From Agriotes lineatus (taxonomy: Eukaryota; Arthropoda; Insecta; Coleoptera; Elateridae): DNA of 64,000 nucleotides. The notes under the pieces were generated by a model. It searched no databases and was not told the origin of the DNA. It saw only the letters and a list, made by a program, of their open reading frames with translations. Both the position numbers and the translations under genes were made by a program. Below, one piece after another: positions 40,408 through 51,020 of the stretch (positions within the stretch are counted from its first letter, which is position 1; each line of letters begins with the position of its first letter). Location: positions 83,452 to 147,451 of the forward strand of contig CALNHX010003537.1 in assembly GCA_940337035.1 (NCBI GenBank), read 5' to 3'.

Positions 40408-41184
40408 AATATCATCTTTGTTACGAGTGTTATATTGGTGGTTGTCACCATTTAAGGCAAAAGTATCTTTATTTACGTATACATAGCATAATAACTTATA
40501 TAAATATATACTAACGACTGTTACAATTTTATTTTCACTGAATATTTTTCTACATGAATATTTAGGTTGTATGCCAAAAATCAACCTAATTATTCTTTTT
40601 TGACAAACAAATACTCCATTAAAATGTTGAGCCTGTCCCCATGACAAAATATGGAATGATAAAATAGGATATACAAGTCCGTAGTAAGTAGACATAAGTG
40701 CTGTAATTGAAAAATCATTTTTTAGGTTTAAAATAGCAAAAAAATTACGCTTGAGTCTTAAGCACATATCATTTATATGACTACACCAGTCAAAATTATT
40801 ATTTATACAAAGGCCAAGAAATTTGACGTCAGTAACCTTTGTTATATTCTTGTCACCAACTAAAATATCCCGGAGTACGGGTGACTTAAATTTTGGGTAA
40901 AACTCAACAAGAACAGTTTTAGATATATTTATAATTAAATTGGTCTTGGTGCACCACAGTGTGAAATCATTAATAATTTGACTTATTTTTGTGCTGAGGA
41001 TATTAGGATCTCTGTCACTTACTATTATACTTGTATCATCCGCATACATAAAAGTTTTGCCAAAACTGATGTGTTCAGGCAGGTCATTTATGTACAAACG
41101 AAAAATCAACGGGCCAAGGACACTGCCTTGAGGCGTACCTAATTTTAAACAATGTACATCGGAGTATACATCATTGTTTTTCAC
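40408..41184 (-). pseudogene. LINE-E reverse transcriptase, motifs B and C onward
   Basis: Reads LGTPQGSVLGPLIFRLYIND (motif B), FMYADDTSIIVSD (motif C), LWCTKTNLIINISKT, KFLGLCINNNFDWCSHIND and on to NTRNKDDI, where the RTE copy interrupts. The His run that follows in the open frame is antisense of the RTE tail. YADD is intact. Confidence 0.85.
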
Positions 41185-41208
41185 AATAAAGTTCCTATTT
41201 ACAAGAAA

Positions 41209-41529
41209 TTACACCAACCATTTATTCAGAGAGCCCCTTAAGCCGAGTGCATTCATTTTATCAGTAACAAAAGCTGGATTTACAACATCAAATGCACGGG
41301 AGAAATCGAAAAAGATTCCAGCAGTAAATTCATTTTGATCAGTAGCGTTGTAAATATGTTGTACAAACTCGGTACTGGCAGTTTCTGTAGAAAATTTCTC
41401 TCTGAATCCATGTTGACAGGTTGTGATTAGTCCTCTCATATTAAAAAAAACTAAACACTTGTTTGCAAAGTACTTTTTCAAATATCTTAGATATACAACT
41501 AAGTAGGGATATCGGTCGGCAGTTTTCAA
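41209..41529 (-). pseudogene. LINE-E reverse transcriptase, motif A region
   Basis: TCQHGFREKFSTETASTEFV and AGIFFDFSRAFDVVNPAFV (motif A Asp) followed by LGLRGSLNKWLV. The frame joins 41441-41878 upstream and 40408-41184 downstream through small shifts. A stop separates it from motif B. Confidence 0.82.
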
Positions 41530-41878
41530 TCATTTTGGGGTCTTGTTCTTTATATATTGGTAGAACGAGAGCTACCTTTAAACGCTCAGGAAAAGTACCA
41601 GAAAGTACGGATTTATTTAAAATCTTTGCCAATATGGGAGACAACATATCACTACATTTTTTGATTAATGACATGGGAATTTCATCAAACCCAGTCGACT
41701 TTTTGTTTCTTGAGTCAAAGATAGCTTTTTGGATATCATAATCAGAAACAGGGATAAATACCATAGAACTGTTTTCAAGCTTAGAAGTTGTACACGCATT
41801 TGACAAACCATTGGGAAATTGTGCGTTTAATTGCACAATAACAACATTTCCAAAGTGCAGGGCAAAAGATTGAGCCAC
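41441..41878 (-). pseudogene. LINE-E reverse transcriptase, first blocks
   Basis: SRNKKSTGFDEIPMSLIKKC (first RT block), KVALVLPIYKEQDPKMIENC and RPISLLSCISKIFEKVL. GFDEI stands where GPDGI is usual. Confidence 0.8.
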
Positions 41879-41949
41879 CGACCGACTATCGGAGATGACT
41901 TTTTCGTTAATATTCAGCTCAATTTTTGGAGAGGTCTTACAACCACCTT

Positions 41950-42306
41950 TTAGTTTATCATTAACCAGTCTCCAAACGCTTTTAGATTTATTTTAAGAAT
42001 TTTAATTACGCTATCATTAAAAAACTGCTTTTCCGCCGTTATGATATTTTTAAGTTCTTTTTTTCTCTCTTTATAAATATAATTTAAGGCATCAGAATTC
42101 ACCTGTTTACGCAACCAATTGAGGTCTCTCAATTTGTTGGACATATCTTTTAAGTAAAAACTCGGTTTAAATACTTTGGGGCATCCTCGAAAATTATTTA
42201 ATTTACATTTAGGAAAAGCCACCTCAAAGGCGTACATTAAATGTTCCCAGAAACAGTTAAACACAACATCAATAGTATAGTTATTGTAAAAGTCAAGATT
42301 TAACAA
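41950..42306 (-). pseudogene. LINE-E endonuclease-RT linker
   Basis: DVVFNCFWEHLMYAFEVAFP, then KCKLNNFRGCPKVF, LRKQVNSDALNYIYKERKK and FGDWLMIN. Order and character fit the linker between endonuclease and RT of this LINE group. No endonuclease was found upstream, so 42306 is close to the truncated 5' end. Confidence 0.65.
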
Positions 42307-42539
42307 GACATGTCAACGTGTCTAATATGTACTGGTTGATGATAGAAGCAAATGAGTAATATCGGTACACCAACACTATGTACACTGACATACTTTGTTT
42401 AAAAGCTCCTGATCCAACTTCCTTTTTGCTCTTAAATAGAATTTCTTTTTATAGCCAATTTTTTACACCAATTGCAAAATATTCAGCAAAAGCTGAATTT
42501 GGATTTACTTTATTGTCTTTCGTTTTCAACTCAGTTACC

Positions 42540-43010
42540 TCGTAGCTATTATGTATGAAGTATGAGTGAAAAATTGAAAAACCAATTTTCAATTGTAAAA
42601 GTTTTTCAAACATTTTCATACAAAGTGCCAGGTTTGGAATATGACAGCATTATTATTGTTATGTATGGTATTATTAATTTTTCGATAACTGTAGCTATCA
42701 TTTTGTTTTGCGTGGTAACTATGGGACTGTATGTTTATCGCCTCATATTCTTCACAGGAGAGAGTCGTTCATTATTCCAACACGGAAAGTGTCAATTCAA
42801 AACTGAGTATTCGTTTGGTGAGATTCGCCAGTTTTTCTTCCAAAGCACTTCATTCATGTTTTATTATTTCATAAGTGATTTCATCTTCTGGGAATTTTCT
42901 ATTTTTGAAGTTTTTTACGATTTCACTATTTCTCCACTATTTACTCCCATTGCTATTTGTATTTGTTGTCTATCATCTCTATTTTCTAGATTATTGATAA
43001 CAGTATAGGG
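42540..43010 (-). pseudogene. Possible RTE-like RT remnant
   Basis: On the minus strand, pieces such as NRKFPEDEITYEIIKH, ALEEKLANLTKRIL and YSPIVTTQNKMIATVIEKL resemble the start of an RTE RT (a Leu-Thr-Asn-Arg-Ile-Leu-like block, then an NYRPIsLLs-like block). Stops and shifts are many. The long plus-strand frame over this region (148 aa, hydrophobic) is its antisense. Confidence 0.45.
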
Positions 43011-43689
43011 TCAAAAAGCGGGGAATTTATTCTTCCTCTCCTATTTTCTGATTAGTTGTACGCTTATGTTTACTTGTTTTGATTATGTACTATTTCTATA
43101 TATTTACCTCTTTTATAGCATTCAAGTTCTTTCTTCGTTTTGCTATTCTTATAGTGTAAGTATGCCTTTTTGTGTTTACTATTCTAATACCACCACAAAA
43201 TCAGTTACTAAATTAGAAAATTATATACCGATCAACCTCTTTACTCACATATACCTAAATGGTTTATGATAATGAACAGGAAGATTAATGTCCAAACTGG
43301 ATTTTTATCAGCCCAAACATCAATAAGGATTTAGAACGAGGATGGAGTAAATAATCAAAAGATTGTTATTGATGTCTAGAATATGACAAACTTTTCTAAA
43401 CTGCAATATTAAAGGCGCCGATAAAAGTCAAGTAGACTACAGATATACCTACATTCTTGATTCTAAACATTTAAGGTTGCAAGAGATACAGATAAATTTA
43501 GCATTGGTCGTGGGATATGATCTCACCAAAATTATTCACCGCTTTGGAATTTATATTGAAAAATATAGAGTGAGAAGCTATAGGCAATATATGTGGGCGA
43601 GATTCAGATAATCTGCATGAGACAATATACAATATGGTCCACTTGATCGCTTAATACCTTTAGATCTTCTATATTTTTAAAATTGAAGG
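43011..43689. other. Non-coding DNA, nothing recognised
   Basis: AT-rich; no supportable feature. Confidence 0.4.
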
Positions 43690-44996
43690 TTTAGTGGCTT
43701 GTGCAGACCCCGAATGGGACTTCAGCTAAAATATCTATTTGAAGTAGGAAAACAACATACACACATCAAAGAAGAAACACTAAAAGACGAAGACAAAAGA
43801 ATACCAACGAAAAATAACCGAGGAATTAACAAAGTGGGAGCGAGAAAACCAAACCCCTACATAAACCAAAAATTGGAAAAGTAAAAAGCATCCTCATAGA
43901 AGCAGCAATAAAAATATGCGGAGAAAAAGAAAATAACACCACTATAAGAGAACAAGGTGATGGAACACAGAAGTTAAATAAAAGAAAATTGTGTGGAAAA
44001 AATCATTAAGAAAAAGAAAAGAAGAAGACAAGGCAGATTACATGAAGCGAAAAAGAAAAGTTAGGAAGAATTTGGAGAAAAAATACAGCAACTAAATGAG
44101 AACAATAATAGAGAATTTTTGAAAATGGTTAAATCTTTTAGAAAATAAAGAAACAAGAACAAGAAGTGTAAGAAATTAAAGAGAAACTACTATGAAAAAA
44201 AATTCTCCATAACTTCAAATACAGAAAGAGAGGAAAGGGAAACAAGGAAAAGAAAAGAAGAAGAGAGCAATAAAACAACTTAAAATAGGGAAAGCAGCAG
44301 GACCAGACGGAATTACAGCAGAACTGTTTAAATATGGAGATCGTGCAAGAATGGACCAAAGAGATATGCAATGAGGATAGAAAGAAAGACTGGGAAACAA
44401 ATGCAATGATTCTCATCCATAAGAAAGGACCTCAGACAGACTGCAATAACTACAGCTATATGCGTAACACTAACACCACGAGAAGCCATCAAGATATATG
44501 GCAGTTTTAGAAAAGGGACTAAGACAACAAATGGAGAAATAATTAGAGGACAAACAAGGAGGATTCAGAAGCAAAAGACAGACCATACATGTGTACTACG
44601 TAAATTAATAGAATAAAAAATTGAAAAAAAAATCTGAACTATACCTTCATCGATTTAAAAACAGCCTTTGATAATTTAGATAGAACAAAACTGTGGAATG
44701 CTCTTAAACAATTACTAGTAGCACCAAACTTAATTAAAGCTATAAAAAGTCTATATGTAAAAGTAAAAGAAGTAGTACAAATAAACGTAGCAAAATCAGA
44801 GAATACGAAATTCACAAAGGAATAAAACAAGGAAATTCATTAAGCCCATTGCTATTTATCATCTATATGGACAGAATATAAAAAAATTTTAAAATTAAAA
44901 CGCTAAAAAACAGCAATAGGCTATAAGAAACTCAGACTGATACAAATAGAATCGCCAACATATGCAGACGATATAACAGTAACGACAGATAAACCA

Positions 44997-45269
44997 GTGA
45001 ATATGCAACAAATAATTGATATATGGACGGACAAAATAAACAAAATGGGAATATCAATAATCACAGACAAAACTAAAATTATGGAAATAAAGGGGAGTAA
45101 ACAAGAGAATAACATAGAAATCACATGTAAAGAAAGAAAGCTAGAAAAGGTCTCCACATACAATTACATACTTGAGGCAATTATCAGTAACGATGGAAGA
45201 ATAAATATAGAAATAGTAAACAAACTAAGAAATGCACATAATTATATTATATTACCTATTCTTCAATAA
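44997..45269 (+). pseudogene. LINE-F RT, region after the YADD box
   Basis: Longest surviving frame of LINE-F (90 aa): ends of the palm and the block KIMEIKGSKQENNIEITCKE, followed by VSTYNYILEAIISNDGRI, corresponding to the 'f.YLG..i..dg....ei..Ri' segment. It stops at 45269. Confidence 0.65.
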
Positions 45270-45657
45270 ACAGGACACTTCTAAAAAAAAAAACTCAACA
45301 CAAAAACTAAACAACAGCTGTATAACAAAATAGTAATTCTAAGAGTACTGTATGCCACAGAAGTTTTGTCAACTCTACCATCATCTACCATAAATACGAC
45401 CAAGTTCGACAAGAAAAGAAACGAAGAAATATATAACAACTTAAAACAAGAACCAGTAACAATCAATGTATACTTTGTTTAACGAACAGATAGAAAAATT
45501 TTAATTACTGGGAGAAACATATTAGATTACAGAAACCTCTTTTGCACGTTACAATTTAAAATTTTTGCAGAATTCAAAAATTGTTTAATTTTAACTAAAT
45601 TGAACTGCGTACAACTGGCTTACCAATAGCAATATTCTATTCAAATTATGCTCCCAC

Positions 45658-45936
45658 TTGTGGAAGGGGCTTGTACTCTATCTGTTGGTTAAACATAATA
45701 TAGAGAAGATACAACTAAATTGGTTAGCACATGTCAGAAGAATGAATAACGAAAGAACGACAAATCAATTCCAACAAATAAACATCAGAGAAAAGAAGAA
45801 AGTAGGTAGACCAAGAAAAACACTCAAAAACATTATAAAAAAAATAGATGAAAGACATGGGAAAAGAGCTGGAGAAAGTATCGGACAGCAGAAAGGAATG
45901 GCAGAGATTATAGACACAAGCTACCTGATGCCGTAA
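45658..45936 (+). pseudogene. LINE-F C-terminal signature
   Basis: LNWLAHVRRMNNERTTNQFQ and KKKVGRPRKTLKNIIKKIDE are the RTE-type post-RT blocks (normally W.GHv.RM...R and G.GRPR..W). Gly-His is Ala-His here. Ends at TAA 45934-45936. Confidence 0.7.
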
Positions 45937-45939
45937 ATG

Positions 45940-46514
45940 TATTAAGGCAGCGGTTTCCAAACTTTTTAAGTTTTTAGGAGAGAAATTTGTCACAGAGCAC
46001 TATCGTCGCCTTTATACCAAAGTGCATATTTAGGTGTTTTTACCTAACTGTAATTTTCAAGTTGTTAGTCGATATTTTATCATATAACAAAGATACGAAT
46101 TATTTTTCGAATTCTAAATAGCTTAAATTTTGATATAAATTTAATTTTCCGCGTCGAAAGTCCTTAAAAATTGGAACTTCATCTTCTTCTGCATAAAACA
46201 GTAGCATTCATCCACCTACCCATGACAAGTTGTGAGGGTTAATTCAAAGCCCAAACTTACTCCGTAATTATAAAGTAATTTTTAATATTTGGGTGCAGAA
46301 CTAAAAAAGAACAAAAAGTCGGTATGTCTCTTAGCACCGCAGGAATTTTTAAGGGTAAAGGGGCGCGGTTAAAATTCAAAGTATGGCAATCTGTTTTTAT
46401 CCTGTGTTATGTAGACCATATAGCTTAATTTAGTAACTACCCTGAACGAAACTTCTTGCATTTAAAAAATTTTCTTTTAGGAGGGGGGGTCAGTTAAATT
46501 TTATTTGATAGGGC
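45940..46514. other. Non-coding DNA
   Basis: No ORF or structured repeat I can support. Confidence 0.4.
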
Positions 46515-46733
46515 CTAACATTTTTGTATGATTTTATACACTGGTAAGATAACTTTTTTCACTACCCCCATGAGAAAATCGAAAAGAAGGTTTTTTCGGC
46601 CCACCCTACTTGATATTCCCTTTTCAATTACTTGCTGCAGTATATTGTCGGTGCACGATCGTCCTGGAGTGAAGCCTCTCTGTACTTCACTTAATGTATT
46701 TTGTATCATGTGCTGGAGTACGAAGCAGGACAT
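46515..46733 (-). pseudogene. RTE-like RT fragment
   Basis: The minus strand carries SEVQRGFTPGRSCTDNILQQ and VIEKGISSRVGRKNLLFDFL, the Q.GF..GrsC.D.I...r...EK block before motif A. The fragment is about 40 codons of real match; both ends are lost. Confidence 0.7.
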
Positions 46734-46832
46734 TTGGGCGCCGCCGTCTGGTCGCCGCCGTTTGGGCGCCGGCCGTTTGGGCGCCGGGACTATTGGGCCC
46801 CGCCGAATGGGCGCTGGACATTTGGGCGCCGA
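46729..46832. repeat. GC-rich minisatellite, unit about 14-16 bp
   Basis: Seven or so units related to CATTTGGGCGCCG(G)C in about 105 bp, with G+C near 70 per cent in otherwise AT-rich DNA. TTGGGCGCC occurs exactly four times. All three forward frames are open across it, giving WAPAVWAP-type repeats; this is a composition effect, not evidence of coding. Confidence 0.8.
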
Positions 46833-46839
46833 AATTTAG

Positions 46840-47175
46840 AAATATTAAAAATAGTCCACGATTCTTCTGTTATTTATCGTAAATATGATTTTTTGCAAGC
46901 AATTTCAAATGACATTGTTCACGGTGTAATAGATTTGATATAGATGTATCTATTTAAGTAAATTTACAATTACTCCACAAAATGTAACACAATCAACTTA
47001 CGGCTTAGGTAAAAATGAAAACTTCTGCATTTATAATCTTAAACCATTCCAAAAAATTAAAACAAATATCATCGTGATAGTAATTATTTATTATATAACA
47101 AGTAAAATCAGGTTACAGTTACTTAAGTAGTATACATATAATCACATAATAAAAAGTAGAACTACAATATAATCT
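46840..47175. other. Non-coding DNA
   Basis: AT-rich, nothing recognised. Confidence 0.4.
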
Positions 47176-47530
47176 AGATGATTTTTGAGGCTTTCACGGC
47201 CATTGTCATTAAGTAACAAACGACTTCCGGGATTGGACCGTGTCATGATTGAGATCGAAGAACTCAACGTTTCGCCCACTTAAGGGGCTTCATCAGGAGG
47301 AAAAAAGCAAAAGAGCACTGTAACTCAACGTGTTAACCACGCCAGAGGCGAAACTCTTTGCAAAGGGAAGGGACAGAAGAGCACGGTAACTCAACGTGTA
47401 AACCACGTCAGAGGCGAAACTCGAGTAACTATCGGAAGAAGAAAGACGAGAATTTATAGGCAAGCGCCGTCGCGATTCAGCAAATGCCGTCGCGGTTCAG
47501 TGGCGGAGGGCGGGGCCTAGGAATTATACT
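47176..47530 (-). mobile_element. Penelope-like terminal remnant
   Basis: Read on the minus strand, the end GACAATGGCCGTGAAAGCCT matches the 3' terminus of the complete Penelope element (GACAACGGCCGTGAAAGCCT), and CCCGGAAG and CGAAACGTT occupy the same relative places. Upstream are two 65-bp-spaced copies of a unit containing GAGTTTCGCCTCTG and AACACGTTGAGTTAC-like sequence. No protein-coding part is left. Confidence 0.7.
47269..47296 (-). ncRNA. Hammerhead-ribozyme-like core
   Basis: Minus strand: CTGATGA (47290-47296), stem GCCC/GGGC around CTTAAGT, then GAAAC (47269-47273). This matches the hammerhead core, including the canonical CUGAUGA. A GTC that could be the cleavage site follows about 30 nt on, near the CCCGGAAG block. 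Helix III would then be very short, as described for Penelope hammerheads. Activity is not shown. Confidence 0.55.
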
Positions 47531-47589
47531 TTCCACATAGAAGGAAGGGGAATGTTTGATTAAACACAATGTCAAAATTGAGGGCAAAA

Positions 47590-48016
47590 TTACAAAAAAA
47601 AACATCTATGAAGTTTAATTCAACCTTTTAGGAAAGACAATAACAAACGTTACGTGACTGACGAATTTTTGAAAGAGAATGGTCATGAGGTTCTTAGATT
47701 ACTTCATTACCATTGCCAATACAGTCCTATTGAAATGGCATGGGGGTTCTGTAAAACTTACTACAACAAGCATATAAATTCTCAGCTTTCATCCAAGAAT
47801 AACGTTAAGCATTTATGTCTTGAAGCTCTTTCAAAGTGTACCTCCGACATGTGGCAAAATTATTGTGATCATTGTGAAAAAATTATTTCGGAAGACTGCG
47901 CGAAACATATGGGAAATATTTCGGTAACAGTTTACAGTAACTTGAAACGCCAAAAACCTTTTTTTTTTTTGGAATGCCTAGAAAAACGCCATGCAGAACA
48001 AAAACTAAGTACGTAG
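47590..48016 (+). pseudogene. Mariner-type transposase C-terminal fragment
   Basis: YVTDEFLKENGHEVLRLLHY then HCQYSPIEMAWGFCKTYYNK is the end of an IS630/Tc1/mariner-type DDE domain: a 'GH.vlrLPpYhc..NpIE..W' block whose Glu in SPIEMAW is the last catalytic acid. LLHY replaces the usual LPPY and SP the usual NP. The preceding two catalytic Asp are absent. This type of transposase is the one that begins with DUF4817, so it may belong to the same group as 18026-20425. Confidence 0.72.
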
Positions 48017-49032
48017 AAGTCCGTGGAAAGGCGTTTTTAATGACAAAAACTTACAAAATCAGAAATTTTATTTTATTTGGGTGCGCACGCAACGCAGACT
48101 GTAGCTCGAATATGTTACTTAAAGCTCGAAAAACAACGGGGGCGACACCCATTGATTTAAAATGAATAGATAGAATGAGGGAAAACTGCAGTATAGTAGA
48201 CCACAAGTCTAGTGATACTAAGTACACACAAATCTTAAACTGCAGCTAACATAAAGCCCTCCTGGCATTAGCTAGAGTGGTCTACGATACTGCATTTTTG
48301 CCAAGGTATTTACTAGAGGCCTCTATACTTTTATGCTCGTTTGGGCGGTGCTACACCGTTTAGAGTATTTTAAAAACAGTTGGCAACGTGAAGTGTCAAT
48401 TGTTATAGTTCAGGTGCATTTTAATTTTGTATTTACTTGGTGAAAATATAAATTTTTTTGCCTCTTCGGGCAACAGATTCGAGTTCAGCAAGCCGTAAAA
48501 CATATGAACAGTGCAAACCTGCATTCAAAAGTTGCAATTTAAGCGTTTCAAGCTAAAGTAAATAATTACCAATATTTCGTTTGAAAACATTCCACTTTTC
48601 TTTATTTCATTGGAGGAATCTGAGTTAGAATCAGGTATTGATAATGATTCAGATACTACCAAGGAAACAATGGAAGTGGAATAGGGAGGTTTTTTGCTTC
48701 AAAATTCTTATTTATGACATAGAAAATGAGTGGCTATCTTCTGAGAATCCATTCACCCAACTGCCAAAGCTGATCCGGCCCCAGGGTAAACCAAGCTCAA
48801 GACGTTTCTCGTATGAAAATCTAAAGCCGCTCGAAGTTTAGACCAGCATACAGGCATTTCTTATTTCGTACATTTGCATTTTTTTAAATGTGGAAACGTT
48901 AGTTTATAAAGATTTACGTTACCGTCAGCAATCTAGTATTACTATGCATTTATTATATAATTGCAAATAAGTTATTATATAACTGCATACTGAAAAAATA
49001 TATAAATTGTAATATTTAAATATGTTTATCTA
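48017..49032. other. Non-coding DNA with one small inverted repeat
   Basis: GCAGTATAGTAGACCAC at 48189 and GTGGTCTACGATACTGC ending near 48292 are inverted, giving a short element of about 105 bp. Nothing else is supported. Confidence 0.5.
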
Positions 49033-49953
49033 CTCCAGTGGGATAAGTAACGCATTACATCACTCATTTGACAGTATTTCCGTTAGGCAATGAAGCTCAT
49101 TACTCCACTCAGTTATGTAATGGCCACTCAGTTATGTAATGGCTTCATTACCTAATTGAGTGGTGTAATGGCTTCATTACCTAACTGAAATAGTGTCGAA
49201 TGACATTTGCCTACTAAAATATTTTTGAAAATGACAGATCTGACATTTCTTTTCAAGCACTTTTCTCAATTTTAGGCAGTTGTAGATAAAATTTTGTATA
49301 ATAGGTACATGTGTGTTAATGCATCATTAATATACTTGTGTGCTTACGTAACTCGTACTACGCACTTGTTTGTAACTTACACACACGTATATTAATGATG
49401 CGCTTGTCCTACTTGTATAGTAAATAACTATTATACAATTTATAATTACATTAAAAAACGACTTTCATTATACCATTATGCCTACTCGATAAAGTATGAA
49501 ACGTATTCAGCATCAGCAAGTTGTCTTTTATGAAATTTATTTTAACCAAGAATAAAAGTGGCACAATAGTTATTTACTATACAAGTGGGATAAGAGCATC
49601 ATTAATATACGTGTGTGTAAGTTACAAACGAATGCGTAGCACGAGTTATCTAAGCACACAAGTATATTAATGATGCATTATCACACATGTTTTGTACAAA
49701 ATTTTATCTACAACTGTCTAAAATTGTGAAAAGTGCATTAAGAGAAATGTCAGATCTGTCATTTTCAAAAATATTTTAGTAGGCAAATGTCATTATGTCA
49801 TTCATTTGACACTGTTTCAGTTAGGTAATGAAGCCATTACATCACTCAGTTAGGTAATGAAGTCATTACATAACTGAGTGGTGTAATGAGCTTCATTACC
49901 TAACGGAAATAGTGTCAAATGAGTGACGTAATGAGTTACTTATCCCACTGGAG
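49033..49953. mobile_element. Foldback element, 921 bp, arms about 400 bp
   Basis: CTCCAGTGGGATAAGTAAC at the left is mirrored at the right, with TA on both sides. The arms contain several copies of TTAGGTAATGAAGCCATTAC-type sequence in both directions and an inner palindrome around CATCATTAATATAC, so the element is a hairpin made of smaller hairpins. The loop is about 130 bp. No ORF. Confidence 0.82.
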
Positions 49954-50164
49954 TAGATAAAATCCATAACCAAATCTGGCAACCACGTTTTGTACATTAA
50001 CATAAAATTATCATTTTGTATAAAATGGGCATAACCTAACTTTTATTAATGACTGACAGCATATTTACAGTGCGAAATTCGTCACCCTAGGAGGGCCTTC
50101 TATAGGGAAAATAACTATTGAACGGTTTATACGTGTCGTTCTAATAAAATGTCACGTATGTGTC

Positions 50165-50620
50165 TAAGCTGAACTCTATCGAAGGCACATGAAAGCTGGT
50201 TTATTGAATTCCAGTGCCTTTTCACTTATTTTTTTTACTAGGTACAAATATAGCATCTCAACAAGATCTTTTACTCCCGAGGTCTTCCTATTCATCATTA
50301 AAGTTTATCGTACCAGTCATCATTGTGGTGATTATTCTTGTTAGAAGCTTTAGAGACGTGTTTAATAAGTTGATACCCCTATAATTATCTTGTTTGTTGC
50401 GATCGCCTTTCTTGAATAGTGGTAGTGTTCTCCACTGTTCAGGCATTTTTCAGTATGGTAGCCCGAAGCTGTGGGCCATTTATTAGTTCTATAGTTTCGC
50501 TATACCTACCTCTGAGTTTTACCCTTCGGTAGGTTGCAGGTTGATCTCTCTATGTTTAATCTTCCTCAAGTAACTGATCGCAGATGTAATATTATGGTGG
50601 GAATGTAGTGCATTCAGCAA
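50165..50620 (-). pseudogene. RTE-like RT fragment
   Basis: On the minus strand, MPEQWRTLPLFKKGDRNKQD followed by NYRGINL (about 50370-50450) is the RT block P..W....i.pLfKKGDr....NYRGI.L. Weaker similarity extends on both sides. The fragment ends just before the pogo-like element. It is broken by stops. Confidence 0.72.
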
Positions 50621-51020
50621 CACTGTGTGTTCCAAATCTTCATCATTTATTATTTCCACATACAGGTACACCGGGGTAAGTGGAACCGCAAATGTCCATA
50701 GTTGAAATTTGATTAATCACAAATTATTCAATTTACTTTCGACTTTGACCAAATTTGATGTGTTAGTTCTCAGACATATTAGCCATCTGTGTGTAAAGTA
50801 TGACGACCAACTGTTTTACAGTTTCAATGTAAAAATGTAAAAAAAATTTTTTGGAATCTAGGGTACACTTACGCCATGGTTTGGGGTAAGTGTAACCCAC
50901 GACTGATATTATCATAAGAAAGCACAGAAATGTGGATGGGGCAAGTGTATATAATTAAGTACACATTCTGTCACGAAAAATATTTATTACAGGAAATAGT
51001 TAACTCAAAACAACTTTTAT

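Larger units (their letters stand above)
39317..42310 (-). mobile_element. LINE-E: jockey/CR1-like LINE, 5'-truncated
   Basis: A minus-strand LINE that begins in the endonuclease-RT linker (so it lacks ORF1 and endonuclease) and ends in a short (TTATC)3 tail at 39317-39340. A 716-bp RTE piece (39692-40407) splits the C-terminal region. The RT is broken by frameshifts near 41200 and 41450. Confidence 0.82.
43690..45936 (+). mobile_element. LINE-F: degenerate RTE-like LINE
   Basis: Plus-strand pieces in order, in shifting frames with many stops: a very Lys/Glu-rich linker (43700-44250); AIKQLKIGKAAGPDGITAEL (about 44270); FIDLKTAFDNLDRTKLWNAL (about 44645, motif A); PTYADDITVTTDKP (about 44960, motif C) with INKMGISIITDKTKIMEIKG; and LNWLAHVRRMNNERTT then KVGRPRKTLKN (about 45720-45830), the RTE-type C-terminus. 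About 200 bp of unrelated DNA (45460-45655) separates the last piece. The codons are markedly A-rich. Confidence 0.75.

Noticed and set aside
42562..43008. A 148-residue plus-strand ORF with hydrophobic stretches, like a membrane protein
   Set aside because: It is antisense to a decayed RTE-like remnant; hydrophobic runs arise from the AT-rich complement of Lys/Glu codons.
46528..46943. Three overlapping plus-strand ORFs with Trp-Ala-Pro repeats
   Set aside because: They come from the GC-rich minisatellite, which is open in all forward frames because it lacks stop triplets. The parts outside are antisense to an RT fragment.
48638..48841. 67-residue plus-strand ORF
   Set aside because: No recognisable motif, and neither codon pattern nor neighbours support a gene.
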